In this document: positions 8,426 to 16,887 of the stretch, in pieces
Position numbering within the stretch: position 1 is the first letter of the stretch
Layout of the letters: each line of letters begins with the position of its first letter
Source: Bog-473 sp963843365
Lineage (GTDB): Bacteria; Actinomycetota; Acidimicrobiia; Acidimicrobiales; RAAP-2
Direction: 5' to 3'
Length of the DNA: 64,000 nt
Assembly: GCA_963843365.1 (NCBI GenBank)
Contig: CAWJKG010000003.1
Coordinates: 930,001 to 994,000, forward strand
Made by a program: the position numbers and the translations under genes
The notes under the pieces: generated by a model
The model's database searches: none
What the model saw: the letters and a program-made list of their open reading frames with translations, nothing else
What the model was told of the DNA's origin: nothing

Positions 8426-9803
8426 ACGCGACGGCGCGCTCGACCTGGCGGTGCCGCGCCGGATCCACATCGTCGGCATCGGCGGCGCCGGCATGAGCGC
8501 GATCGCGTTGGTGCTGCGGGACATGGGGCACCAGGTGTCGGGCTCGGACCTGAAGGACTCGCCGGTGGCCGAACGGCTGCGCTCCCATGGCATCGCGGTG
8601 GCGGTCGGGCACAGTCCCGCGCACGTGGCCGACGCCGACGCGGTGACCTACTCGCCGGCGGTCCAACCGGAGAACGCCGAGCTCACCGAGGCGCGTGCCC
8701 GGGGCATTGTGGTGGTGCCCCGCTCCGAGATGCTGGCTTCCATCTGCGCCACCCGCCGCTGCCTGGCCGTCTCGGGCACGCACGGCAAGACGACGACCGC
8801 CTCCATGCTGTCGCTGATCCTGGTCGAGGCGGGCATGCGGCCCTCCTTCGTCATCGGCGCCGACGTCAACGAAATCGGGACCAACGCCGTCTGGGACACC
8901 GGGGAGTGGCTCGTCGTCGAGGCGGACGAGAGCTACGGCACTTTCCAGGCCATCAGGCCCGATTTGGCGGTGCTGACGAACGTCGAGCCCGACCACCTCG
9001 ATTACTACGGCACCTTCGACGTGTTGCGCGCCGCCTTCGCCGACTTCGTCGCCGGCGCGCGGGAAGGTGCGGTCGTGTGCGCGGACGATGTCGAGGCCGC
9101 CGCCATCGGGCGCGAGCACGGTGCCGTCACCGTGGGGTCCGAGCCCGGCTCGACCTACGTGATGGCGGACGTCGTCCTGCAGCGCAGCTCGGTGTCCTTC
9201 GGCCTGCGCGGGCCGGAGGGCGAGCTGGGGCCGGTGACCATCGGCGTGCCAGGCCTGCACAATGCCCGCAACGCCGCCACCGCTGCGGTGGCCGCCCTGC
9301 AGGCCGGGGCGCCCTTTTCGGCGGTGCAGGCCGCGTTGGCGCGCTTCGCCGGCGTCACCCGCCGCTTCGAGTTCCGCGGTGAGGCCGCCGGGGTGACGTT
9401 CGTGGACGACTACGCCCATCTCCCGGCGGAGGTGCGGGCGGCCTTGGCCACCGCCCGCACGGGTGGCTGGGCCCGCGTCGTCGCCGTGTTCCAGCCCCAT
9501 CGCTTCTCGCGCACGGCTGCGCTGGCCTCGGAGTTCGGGACCGCCTTCACCGAGGCCGACGTGCTGGTCGTCACGGACATCTACAGCGCCGGCGAGCGGC
9601 CCGTGCCCGGGGTGTCCGGCCGCCTGGTGGCCGACGCCGTCCGGGAGCAGGACCCGCGGCTCCCCGTGATCTATGCCGCCGGGTGGGAGGAGCTGAGCCA
9701 GGCCGTCGCCGCGGAGCTGCGACCCGGCGACCTGTGCCTGACCATGGGCGCCGGTGATCTCACGACGTTGCCCGACGAGCTGCTGGCGGCGCCGCAGTGG
9801 TGA
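8415..9803 (+). CDS. murC: UDP-MurNAc:L-alanine ligase MurC
   Basis: First Mur ligase, attaching L-Ala to UDP-MurNAc with ATP. The 462-residue product begins a few residues before the nucleotide-binding GIGGAGMSAIA motif, then has the P-loop SGTHGKTTT, EADESYGTF, TNVEPDHLDYY and the C-terminal FVDDYAHLPAEV block. The last usually reads DDYAHHP; here the second His is Leu. The ATG at 8415 overlaps the murG stop by eleven bases and is the only start that places the dinucleotide fold correctly; an in-frame upstream start inside murG would add irrelevant residues. Confidence 0.95.
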   Translation: MPAERDGALDLAVPRRIHIVGIGGAGMSAIALVLRDMGHQVSGSDLKDSPVAERLRSHGIAVAVGHSPAHVADADAVTYSPAVQPENAELTEARARGIVVVPRSEMLASICATRRCLAVSGTHGKTTTASMLSLILVEAGMRPSFVIGADVNEIGTNAVWDTGEWLVVEADESYGTFQAIRPDLAVLTNVEPDHLDYYGTFDVLRAAFADFVAGAREGAVVCADDVEAAAIGREHGAVTVGSEPGSTYVMADVVLQRSSVSFGLRGPEGELGPVTIGVPGLHNARNAATAAVAALQAGAPFSAVQAALARFAGVTRRFEFRGEAAGVTFVDDYAHLPAEVRAALATARTGGWARVVAVFQPHRFSRTAALASEFGTAFTEADVLVVTDIYSAGERPVPGVSGRLVADAVREQDPRLPVIYAAGWEELSQAVAAELRPGDLCLTMGAGDLTTLPDELLAAPQW

Positions 9804-9810
9804 GCCGGCA

Positions 9811-10824
9811 GTGACGCCCTACGAGCCCCTGCGTGCCCTGGCGGAGACCCTGGGCGCACGGGCCACGCTCGACGCGCCGCTCGGCCCGCGCACGACCTAC
9901 GGCGTCGGAGGGAACGCCGCGCTCTCCGTCGAGGTCGAAGGCCCCGACGACCTGGCCGAGGTGCGACGGGCCTGGCGACAGCACGCGGCGACGTTGGCGC
10001 CGCCTCCGCCCGTCTTCGTCCTCGGGCGCGGATCCAACGTGTTGGTGGCGGACGCGGGGTTTGCCGGAGTCGTGCTCCATCTGGGCGATGGCTTCACCGG
10101 CATCACCCTTCCGACTGCGGGCGCCCCCGCTCCCGCGGTGGTGCGAGTCGGCGCGGCCACGGCGCTCCCGGTACTGGCCCGGCGCGTGGCCGATGCAGGC
10201 TGGAGCGGGCTGTCCTGGGCGGTCGGGGTGCCCGGTTCGGTGGGCGGTGCCGTGCGGATGAACGCCGGCGGCCACGGTTCGGACATGGCCTCGTGCCTCG
10301 TCCGCTACAGCTGGGTCGATCTCTGCAGCGAGGCCGGGGGCACCGACGGCGTCGCCCGCCTGGCCTATGCCTACCGTTCGTCCTCGGTGGCGGCGACCGA
10401 GGTGGTCGTGGAGGCGGAGCTCGCCGTCACGCCGGGCTCGGCGGACGAGGAGCAGGCGGCGGTGCGCTCCATCGTCACGTGGCGCCGGGAGCATCAGCCC
10501 GGCGGATCCAACGCCGGCTCGGTCTTCACCAATCCGGAGGGCGATTCGGCAGGCCGGCTGATTGAGTCGTGCGGGTTGAAGGGCTACCGGATGGGCAGCG
10601 CCCACGTGTCGGAGAAGCACGCGAACTTCATCCAGGCGGACAAGGACGGTCGGGCCGACGATGTGCACGCGCTCATGGCGCACGTGCGCGACGTGGTGGC
10701 CGACCGGACCGGCGTGCTATTGCGGGCGGAGGTCCGCCTCCTCGGCTTCGGCGACGGGGACAATGGTCCGGTGGACGGGACCACGGGCGCGGAGCGGCCG
10801 CACCAGCAGGGGACGGCGGCGTGA
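9811..10824 (+). CDS. murB: UDP-N-acetylenolpyruvoylglucosamine reductase MurB
   Basis: FAD-dependent reductase that completes UDP-MurNAc synthesis using NADPH. The 337-residue protein carries the FAD-binding TTYGVGGNA and LGRGSNVLVAD motifs, GVPGSVGGAVRMNAGGHG, the catalytic serine segment NAGSVFTNP and C-terminal EKHANFI. GTG 9811 lies seven bases after the murC stop; the longer in-frame start would overlap murC by about 50 bases and adds a non-conserved peptide. The gene ends in a GTGA overlap with ftsQ. The C-terminal 20 residues are a non-conserved acidic/Gly tail. Confidence 0.94.
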   Translation: MTPYEPLRALAETLGARATLDAPLGPRTTYGVGGNAALSVEVEGPDDLAEVRRAWRQHAATLAPPPPVFVLGRGSNVLVADAGFAGVVLHLGDGFTGITLPTAGAPAPAVVRVGAATALPVLARRVADAGWSGLSWAVGVPGSVGGAVRMNAGGHGSDMASCLVRYSWVDLCSEAGGTDGVARLAYAYRSSSVAATEVVVEAELAVTPGSADEEQAAVRSIVTWRREHQPGGSNAGSVFTNPEGDSAGRLIESCGLKGYRMGSAHVSEKHANFIQADKDGRADDVHALMAHVRDVVADRTGVLLRAEVRLLGFGDGDNGPVDGTTGAERPHQQGTAA

Positions 10825-11639
10825 CGCCGGGCGCGCCTGCCGGCGGGAACGGCACGGGCCCGTCGGGCCAGAAGGGGATCCTGCGCCGCATCGACCCGCG
10901 CATGTCCGCCCGGCGCACAGCGGTGCTCCGCGAGCAGGGCCGCCGCCGCCTCGTCGTCGCTGCCAGTGCCCTCGGCGTCGCCGCCCTGGTGGTGGGCGGG
11001 TGGTTCCTGCTGCACAGCCCTCTCTTTTCCGCCCGCTCGGTGAGCGTGACCGGCAACGTGCACGAGACAGCCGCACAGGTGGTGGCCCAGGCCGGGCTCG
11101 CCGGCCGGCCGCCGTTGCTCGACGTCAACGCCGGCGCCGCCGCGTCCCGCCTGGAGGAGCTGCCCTGGGTGCGCACGGCCGCGGTGCACGTCTCGTGGCC
11201 CGACGGGGTGCACATCGTGGTGACCGAGGAGACGGCGCGCTTCACCGCCAGCACGCCGTCGGGCCAGTGGGAGTCGCTCAGCAGCGACGGCCGGGTGCTG
11301 GGGGAGTCCGCCGCCCGCCCGCCGGGGCTGCTCCTCCTGACCGTGCCCGAGCCGCCGGGCCAACCGGGCACGGTGCTCTCCACCAAGGACGCTCCGGGGC
11401 TCCGGGTCGCTTCCACGCTGCCGCCCTCCTTCGTGGCCCAGGTCACCGCGGTGACGGTCGAGCCCGCCGGCTGGGTCCAGCTGGCCCTGACCACCCCCGT
11501 CGTGGTCGACATCGGGACCACCGCCCAGCTCACCGCCAAATACGAGGATGTCTCCTCGATTCTGGCCGGAGCCACCCTCCACAACGGGGATGTCATCGAC
11601 GTCAGCGTCCCCGATGCGCCGACCGTGACCTCAGGGTGA
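10821..11639 (+). CDS. ftsQ: Cell-division protein FtsQ/DivIB
   Basis: Bitopic division protein linking FtsL/FtsB to the septal synthases. A cytoplasmic tail of about 50 residues with a basic stretch (MSARRTAVLREQGRRR) is followed by one span (about 54-75) and a POTRA domain beginning FSARSVSVTGNVH and continuing through the LPWVRTAAVHVSWPDGVHIVVTE block typical of FtsQ. Total 272 residues. It overlaps murB by four bases and is separated from ftsZ by 180 bases holding a possible promoter. Confidence 0.9.
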   Translation: MTPGAPAGGNGTGPSGQKGILRRIDPRMSARRTAVLREQGRRRLVVAASALGVAALVVGGWFLLHSPLFSARSVSVTGNVHETAAQVVAQAGLAGRPPLLDVNAGAAASRLEELPWVRTAAVHVSWPDGVHIVVTEETARFTASTPSGQWESLSSDGRVLGESAARPPGLLLLTVPEPPGQPGTVLSTKDAPGLRVASTLPPSFVAQVTAVTVEPAGWVQLALTTPVVVDIGTTAQLTAKYEDVSSILAGATLHNGDVIDVSVPDAPTVTSG

Positions 11640-11649
11640 CCTAGGATGC

Positions 11650-11679
11650 TTGACCAGCCTGAACACCCACCCGTATGGT
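11650..11679 (+). promoter_or_regulatory. Putative housekeeping promoter for ftsZ
   Basis: TTGACC at 11650-11655 and TATGGT at 11674-11679 are separated by 18 bases, close to the primary-sigma consensus. They lie in the 180-base gap between ftsQ and ftsZ, the only sizeable gap in the dcw cluster. A promoter directly before ftsZ is common because FtsZ is needed in excess of the upstream wall enzymes. About 140 bases of leader would remain before the ATG. Pattern match only. Confidence 0.45.
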
Positions 11680-11819
11680 GGGGCCACGTTCCCGCATCGT
11701 GAACATCAACCTTCCCCAGAGGTTCAGGGATGGGTGGCTGCTCGCAGGCCGCGGGCCACGTCTGGCGGAAACCACCAGCGAGTGACCGGTCGGCGATCGA
11801 CCCGAGGACGAGGGAGTTC

Positions 11820-12929
11820 ATGACGACCGTGCCTACCCAGGGCAACTACCTGGCAGTGATCAAGGTCGTCGGCGTCGGCGGCGGCGGGGTCAACGCCGTC
11901 AACCGCATGATCGACTCCGGTCTGCGCAACGTCGAATTCATCGCCGCGAACACGGACGCCCAGGCGCTGCTGATGAGCGACGCCGACCTGAAGCTCGACA
12001 TCGGGCGCCAGCTGACCCGCGGGCTCGGCGCCGGCAGCGACCCCGAGGTGGGGCGCCTGGCCGCCGAGGAACACCGGGTCGAGATCGAGGAGGCGCTCCA
12101 GGGCGCGGACATGGTCTTCATCACCGCCGGCATGGGCGGGGGCACGGGGACGGGCGGTGCCCCGGTCGTCGCCGAGATCGCCAAGAGCCTGGGCGCGCTG
12201 ACCATCGGGGTGGTCACCCGGCCCTTCACGTTCGAGGGCCGGCGTCGGGCCATGCAGGCGGAGAAGGGGATCCAGATCGTCAAGGAGAAGGTCGACACCC
12301 TCATCGTCATCCCCAACGACCGACTTCTGACCGTGTCGAACGACAAGACCAGCATGGTCAACGCCTTCAAGACGGTCGACGAGGTCCTCCTGCAGGGCGT
12401 GCGCGGCATCACCGACCTCATCACGGTGCCGGGCCTGATCAACACCGACTTCGCCGACGTCAAGATGGTCATGACCAACGCCGGCACCGCCATCATGGGC
12501 ATCGGCGCCTCCATCGGGGAGGGGCGGGCGGCCAACGCGGCACGGGCCGCCATCACCTCCCCGCTGCTCGAGGCCTCCATTGAGGGGGCCCGCGGCATGG
12601 TGCTCAACATCGCCGGCGGTTCCGACCTCGGCCTCTTCGAGGTCAACGAGGCGGCCGAGATCATCCACGGGGTGGCACATCCGGACGCCAACATCATCTT
12701 CGGGGCCGTGATCGACGACGCCATGGGGGACGAGGTCCGCGTCACGGTCATCGCGGCGGGATTCGAGCGCTGGGAGGAGGGGGCCGGGCCGACATCCAAG
12801 GCGGACGCCCTGGCCTCGACGATCTTCTCGACGCCCGAGCCGGTCGACATCTTCGCCGACGCCACCGGCGCGGACGAGGAGCTCGACCTGGGAGACGACG
12901 ATTTCGACGTCCCCTCCTTCCTCCGCTAG
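11820..12929 (+). CDS. ftsZ: Tubulin-like division GTPase FtsZ
   Basis: Polymerising GTPase that forms the Z ring. The 369-residue protein has GVGGGGVNAVNRM near the N-terminus, the tubulin signature GGGTGTG at about residue 105, the T7-loop region FADVKMVM and an acidic linker ending in the conserved C-terminal peptide DFDVPSFLR, which binds FtsA/SepF-type partners. ATG 11820 is preceded by GAGGGAG; an in-frame upstream start at 11730 has no such site and adds 30 non-conserved residues. SepF is encoded just downstream; no ftsA is present, as expected for actinobacteria. Confidence 0.97.
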   Translation: MTTVPTQGNYLAVIKVVGVGGGGVNAVNRMIDSGLRNVEFIAANTDAQALLMSDADLKLDIGRQLTRGLGAGSDPEVGRLAAEEHRVEIEEALQGADMVFITAGMGGGTGTGGAPVVAEIAKSLGALTIGVVTRPFTFEGRRRAMQAEKGIQIVKEKVDTLIVIPNDRLLTVSNDKTSMVNAFKTVDEVLLQGVRGITDLITVPGLINTDFADVKMVMTNAGTAIMGIGASIGEGRAANAARAAITSPLLEASIEGARGMVLNIAGGSDLGLFEVNEAAEIIHGVAHPDANIIFGAVIDDAMGDEVRVTVIAAGFERWEEGAGPTSKADALASTIFSTPEPVDIFADATGADEELDLGDDDFDVPSFLR

Positions 12930-13581
12930 CGACGACGTCGCGCGGCGGCTGCAGGCAGTCCGGGAGCGCATCGAGCGCGCCGGCGGCGACCCTGCCCACC
13001 TCCGGATCGTCGGAGTCACCAAGGGGTTCGGCCCCGAGGCGGTCGCGGCGGCGCGGGACGCGGGGCTGACCGATCTCGGTGAGAACTACGCCGCCGAGCT
13101 CGTGGGCAAGGCGGCTGCCGTCGGACCGGGCACCGGGGTGGTCTGGCACTTCCTCGGCACGGTGCAGAGGAACAAGGTCGCCGAGCTGGCCCCGGTGGTC
13201 GGCCTCTGGCAGAGCGTGGCCCGCGAGGCCGAGGGGGCGCGCATCGCCCGCTTCTCGCCCGGGGCCCAGGTGTTGGTGCAGGTCGAGACGACCGGCCTGC
13301 CGGGTCGCAACGGGTGCCCGCCCGCGGGGGTGGGGGAGCTGGTGGCACGGCTCGCCGACCTGGGGCTCGACGTGCGGGGCCTGATGACCGTGGCCGCGCC
13401 CGGCGAGGGTGCGGCGGCGGAGTCCTTTGGGACCCTCGGGCGCCTGGCCGACCGCCTGGGGCTGCGGGAACGCTCCATGGGGATGAGCGACGACCTCGAG
13501 GCGGCGGTGGCCGCCGGGTCGACGATGGTGCGCATCGGCCGGGCCCTCTTCGGGCCTCGCCCGCCGGCGTCCGCAGCGTGA
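12901..13581 (+). CDS. yggS: PLP-binding protein of the YggS/PLPBP family (no canonical start)
   Basis: Pyridoxal-phosphate homeostasis protein with an alanine-racemase-like barrel. The frame reads RLQAVRERIERAGGD, then RIVGVTKGFGPEAV (the family KTKxxP-type PLP-lysine segment), ENYAAELVGK, VVWHFLGTVQRNK, GLMTVAAPGEG and MSDDLEAAVAAGSTMVRIGRALFG. The homologous N-terminus begins just after the ftsZ stop, yet there is no ATG, GTG or TTG between far upstream (inside ftsZ) and an internal GTG at 13102. I set the start at ATT 12901, seven bases after GGGAG; CTG 12949 is another option, and a base error removing the true start is possible. Confidence 0.8.
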   Translation: MSTSPPSSASDDVARRLQAVRERIERAGGDPAHLRIVGVTKGFGPEAVAAARDAGLTDLGENYAAELVGKAAAVGPGTGVVWHFLGTVQRNKVAELAPVVGLWQSVAREAEGARIARFSPGAQVLVQVETTGLPGRNGCPPAGVGELVARLADLGLDVRGLMTVAAPGEGAAAESFGTLGRLADRLGLRERSMGMSDDLEAAVAAGSTMVRIGRALFGPRPPASAA

Positions 13582-13725
13582 GGTGGAGGGTGACCGGCAC
13601 CTCGGCCCCGGGCTCGGCGTGACGTTGAGCAGGAGCGTGACCGTGGCGGCCCCCCGTGGAGCGGTCCGCCAGGACCCGCCTGGGTTGCCGAGCAGGCACT
13701 ACGCTGTCCGAGGACAGGAGAAGGA

Positions 13726-14325
13726 ATGTCACCCTCGTTCATGAAGAAGACCATGGTGTATCTCGGCCTGCTCGACGACGAGTACGACGAGTACGACGAC
13801 CTGGAGGATCGTGCGCCCCGCGGGTTCTCTGCCGCGACTCGGGTCGATGCCCGGTCCCCGGACCCGGAGCCGGAGCCGGCGGAGGCGTTCAGCGGGGGCA
13901 TGAGCAGGGTGCGGACCATTCCGCGAGAATCAGCCCAGCCCAGCCAGCAGACCCGGTCGGCCCCCAGCAACGTGGCGCCCCGGCCCTCGGCCGTGCGGGC
14001 CGTGCCCGTCGACCCGACGATGAACCCGACCGGGCCCGCCCCGGCTCCCTCGGGCCGGGTGCACGTGGTGGCGCCGTCGCGCTTCGGTGACGCCAAGGAG
14101 ATCGCCGACCGCCTGAAGGACAACAGGCCGGTCATCGTCAACCTCCAGATGGCCGACCGTGATCTGCAGCGGCGCATGATCGACTTCTGCAGCGGGGTCA
14201 CCTACGCCCTGAGCGGCGAAATGGAAAAGGTGGCCGACCAGGTCTTCCTGCTGGCGCCGACCAACGTCAAGGTCTCCGAGGAGGAGCGCCAGCGGCTGGT
14301 TGAGCGCGGCTTCGGCCGCGACTAG
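13726..14325 (+). CDS. sepF: Z-ring membrane anchor SepF
   Basis: FtsZ-binding protein that tethers the Z ring to the membrane in bacteria lacking FtsA. It begins MSPSFMKKTMVYLGLLDDEYDEYDD, the usual SepF amphipathic start followed by acidic residues. A disordered Pro/Ser linker (about 35-105) and the conserved C-terminal domain follow (RFGDAKEIADRLKDNRPVIVNLQ, RRMIDFCSGVTYALSGEMEKVADQVFLL is the SepF core). Length 199 residues. ATG 13726 has a good site, AGGAGAAGGA. The 144 bases between yggS and sepF hold no clear promoter. Confidence 0.95.
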   Translation: MSPSFMKKTMVYLGLLDDEYDEYDDLEDRAPRGFSAATRVDARSPDPEPEPAEAFSGGMSRVRTIPRESAQPSQQTRSAPSNVAPRPSAVRAVPVDPTMNPTGPAPAPSGRVHVVAPSRFGDAKEIADRLKDNRPVIVNLQMADRDLQRRMIDFCSGVTYALSGEMEKVADQVFLLAPTNVKVSEEERQRLVERGFGRD

Positions 14326-14346
14326 GCGCACTACCCTCGCTGCCTG

Positions 14347-14604
14347 GTGAGCATCTTTCATCTCCTCGCGTGGCTGATAGAGGCCTACATCTGGCTCATC
14401 ATGTTCCCCTACGCCATCCTGAGCTGGTTCCGGATCCAGCCCGGGACGACGTGGGCCCGGATCCAGTACTTCCTCTACCAGGCGACCGAGCCGGTGCTGC
14501 GCCCGGTGCGCCGCATCGTCAAGCCCATGGGGGGCCTCGACTTCTCGTTCCTCATCGTGATCCTGGTGGCGCAGTTCGTGCTGATTCCCGTGCTCCTGGC
14601 CTGA
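14347..14604 (+). CDS. YggT family membrane protein
   Basis: An 85-residue protein with two hydrophobic spans (about 1-25 and 63-85) and between them the family segment QATEPVLRPVRRIVKP followed by GGLDFSFLIVILV. YggT proteins (YlmG in Gram-positives) are encoded next to sepF and divIVA in many bacteria and are linked to division or membrane nucleoid organisation; the biochemical role is unsettled. The start is GTG 14347, 22 bases after sepF. Confidence 0.88.
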   Translation: MSIFHLLAWLIEAYIWLIMFPYAILSWFRIQPGTTWARIQYFLYQATEPVLRPVRRIVKPMGGLDFSFLIVILVAQFVLIPVLLA

Positions 14605-14652
14605 TCGTCCAATACCTGGAATCGCAGGGCTCGGTGGTTAGACTCGTCCTCC

Positions 14653-15414
14653 ATGGACAGTTCTCAGGCTCCCTCATCGATCCTCGACACGCTCCGCACC
14701 GTGGAGTTCCGCCTCGGGCTGAAGGGCTACAACGTCGATGAAGTCGATGAGTACCTGGACAAGGCGGCCCAGGAGTCCGAGGCGCTCCAGGACCACGTCC
14801 GCCAGCTGAACGAGCGGCTGCGCCAGGCGAGCGAGCGCATCGCGCAGCTCGAGCGCGAGAAGCGCGCGGCACCGGTGGCGGCGGAGAGCGAGGAAGGCGT
14901 GGCGGCGGCTGCGGCCGCGGCGGCCGAGGCCAACGCGCTCTCCGACGAGACGTTGCAGCGCACGCTGCTGCTGGCCCAGAAGTTCGTCGACCAGACGAAG
15001 CGCGAGAGCGAGGCGGAGGCGGCCACCGTCATCGCGCAGGCCGAAGAGACGGCGCGGGCGGCCATCGCCGCCGCCGAGGCCACGGCGGCACAGCTGCAGG
15101 CCGAGACGCACCAGAAGCTGCGCGAAGAGGTGACACGGCTGGAGGCCACCCGGACCGAGCTCGCCACTGACGTGGAGAGCATGGCGCGTCACCTGGAGTC
15201 GGAGCGCAACCGCCTGCGCGGCGCCCTCTCCGAGATCCTCAAGTGGGTGGACGAGAACGTGCAGCCGGCGAACTCGCTCATGGGTGTGAAGCCGAAGGCG
15301 GCGCCGGTGCCGCCGGCCGAGGACGCACAGCAGCGGTTGCCGGAGTCGGACGACGGTGCGCCCACGTTGAACCTGCAGAGTGCATCCGTCTCGGGAGCGC
15401 CCCGCTCGCTCTGA
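14653..15414 (+). CDS. divIVA: Polar growth/division coiled-coil protein DivIVA (Wag31-like)
   Basis: Peripheral membrane scaffold that senses curved membrane at poles and septa. The N-terminal DivIVA motif (EFRLGLKGYNVDEVDEYLD) is followed by a coiled coil running about residues 35-70, an alanine-rich break, and a second long coiled coil (about 100-205) rich in Glu, Arg and Ala. The C-terminal 45 residues are non-conserved. Total 253 residues. It lies just after yggT, the standard sepF-yggT-divIVA arrangement. In mycobacteria this protein is Wag31 and directs tip growth. Confidence 0.92.
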   Translation: MDSSQAPSSILDTLRTVEFRLGLKGYNVDEVDEYLDKAAQESEALQDHVRQLNERLRQASERIAQLEREKRAAPVAAESEEGVAAAAAAAAEANALSDETLQRTLLLAQKFVDQTKRESEAEAATVIAQAEETARAAIAAAEATAAQLQAETHQKLREEVTRLEATRTELATDVESMARHLESERNRLRGALSEILKWVDENVQPANSLMGVKPKAAPVPPAEDAQQRLPESDDGAPTLNLQSASVSGAPRSL

Positions 15415-15538
15415 TCCCTTCCTGAGGCGGCGGCGGGCTGGTTGCCCCCTCCCCTCCATTCCGGTATCGTCACCCGCTCCCCGGGGGAGGTCCTGTCCCG
15501 GGAAACCGGCCACCTGACGTGGTCCGAAGGAGGGAACG

Positions 15539-16411
15539 ATGACCCCAGCGAGCAAGGGTGCCCAGGTCAAGCGGGCACCGGCATCGCGATCGGCCGCCGC
15601 CACATCCTCACGGGCCGGGAACAAAAGAACCTCGAAGAAGGTTGACGCAACGGCGACAAAGCGTCCCGCCCCCTCAAAAAAGAAGGCAGCTCCTGTTGTG
15701 AAGAAAGCAGCCACTGCGACCAAGAAGGCCGCACCCCCCGCGAAGAAGGCCGCCGCCGCGGCCAAGAAGTCCGCGCCCGCGGCGGCCAAGAAGTCGGTGC
15801 CGGCCAAGAAGTCGGTGCCGGCGAAGAAGACCGCTCCTGCCTCCAAGAAGGCTGCGCCGGCCAAGAAGGCCTCACCCGCACCGGCGGCCGCAAAGAAGGC
15901 CGCGCCCGCTGCGAAGAAGACGGCGGCCTCGAGGACAGCGGCGGCCAACGGCGCCGCGGCGGCGGCCCCGGCCCGCACGACCTTCACCCCGAAGCCGAAG
16001 GCACCGGCGCCGGTCCGGCCCAAGACGGGCCCGTATGCCAAGGACGCCAAGTTCCTCGAAGAGGTGCGCGAGCTGCTGCTCGCCGACCGCGCCATCTACC
16101 AGGAGCAGGCGACGTCGTTGCGTGCCGAGGCGGACTCGCTCGCCCTGGAGCGGGAGCCCGGCGACGTGCAGTTCGACGAAGAGTCGGGCGAGGGCGGCAC
16201 CGTCACGGTCGACCGCGAGCGCAACCTCGCCCTGTCGGGCCAGGCCACGCTGGCGGTCGAGGAGATCGACGACGCGCTGCGACGCATCGACGACAAGACC
16301 TACGGCTATTGCGAGCGCTGCTTCCAGCCCATCCCCAAGCCGCGCCTGCGGGCCCTGCCATATGCCCGGCTGTGTGTGGCGTGCAAGAGCGGCGGCCTGT
16401 CGCGGCGCTGA
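15539..16411 (+). CDS. DksA/TraR zinc-finger protein with histone-H1-like Lys/Ala/Pro tail
   Basis: A 290-residue protein in two parts. Residues 1 to about 160 are a low-complexity basic region dominated by AKK, PAKK and SVPAKK repeats, like the C-terminal tail of histone H1 or mycobacterial HupB/HU tails. Residues about 165-290 form a DksA/TraR-type domain: a helical FLEEVRELLLADRAIY region, VEEIDDALRRIDDKTYGYC and a four-cysteine zinc finger (CERC...CVAC). The short type lacks the long DksA coiled coil. A strong site (GAAGGAGGGA) precedes ATG 15539. It is followed by lspA and rluD. Probable role: DNA or RNA polymerase associated; substrate unknown. Confidence 0.8.
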   Translation: MTPASKGAQVKRAPASRSAAATSSRAGNKRTSKKVDATATKRPAPSKKKAAPVVKKAATATKKAAPPAKKAAAAAKKSAPAAAKKSVPAKKSVPAKKTAPASKKAAPAKKASPAPAAAKKAAPAAKKTAASRTAAANGAAAAAPARTTFTPKPKAPAPVRPKTGPYAKDAKFLEEVRELLLADRAIYQEQATSLRAEADSLALEREPGDVQFDEESGEGGTVTVDRERNLALSGQATLAVEEIDDALRRIDDKTYGYCERCFQPIPKPRLRALPYARLCVACKSGGLSRR

Positions 16412-16887
16412 CCCGCTACGGCGTCCTGGCCTATGCCATCGCCGTCATCGTGGCGGTGGCGGACCGGGTGACGACGACGCTTGCCGTCGATCACCTCCAT
16501 GACGTGCGACACGTCTGGGGTCCGTTCGGACTGGCGCTCACCTACAACTCAGGATTCGCGTTCAGTGTCTTCAGCGGGCGGGGGACCTTCATCACCGTGC
16601 TCCTGTCGGTGTTCGTGGTGGTGATGGTCCTGATCGTGGCGCGAGTCCGGGCCCTGCCGTATGCGGTGGGAGGGGGGCTCGTGCTGGGCGGCGCCATCGG
16701 GAACCTGAGCGAGCGGATCGCGGGGCCGGGAGCCGGGGGAGAGGTCCCCGACTTCATCACCCTGCGCTACTGGCCCACGTTCAACCTAGCTGATGCCTGC
16801 GTGACCGTGGGCGTGATCATCGTCATCGTGACGCTGCTCTTCGGGAGCCGTCCCCAGGTCGAGTCGAAGGTCGAGGAGACGGCGTGA
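16381..16887 (+). CDS. lspA: Lipoprotein signal peptidase LspA (signal peptidase II)
   Basis: Integral-membrane aspartyl peptidase removing signal peptides from lipidated prolipoproteins. About 168 residues with four spans. Motifs: ADRVTT (box 1), LTYNSGFAFSVF (the NxGxAF box), GGAIGNLSER, VPDFI and FNLADACVT; the last two carry the presumed catalytic Asp pair. The third box usually ends in Asp-Arg but here reads Glu-Arg. Start is uncertain: GTG 16381 or 16372, both overlapping the zinc-finger gene upstream by about 30 bases. A lipoprotein substrate is encoded at 41402. Confidence 0.88.
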   Translation: MQERRPVAALTRYGVLAYAIAVIVAVADRVTTTLAVDHLHDVRHVWGPFGLALTYNSGFAFSVFSGRGTFITVLLSVFVVVMVLIVARVRALPYAVGGGLVLGGAIGNLSERIAGPGAGGEVPDFITLRYWPTFNLADACVTVGVIIVIVTLLFGSRPQVESKVEETA

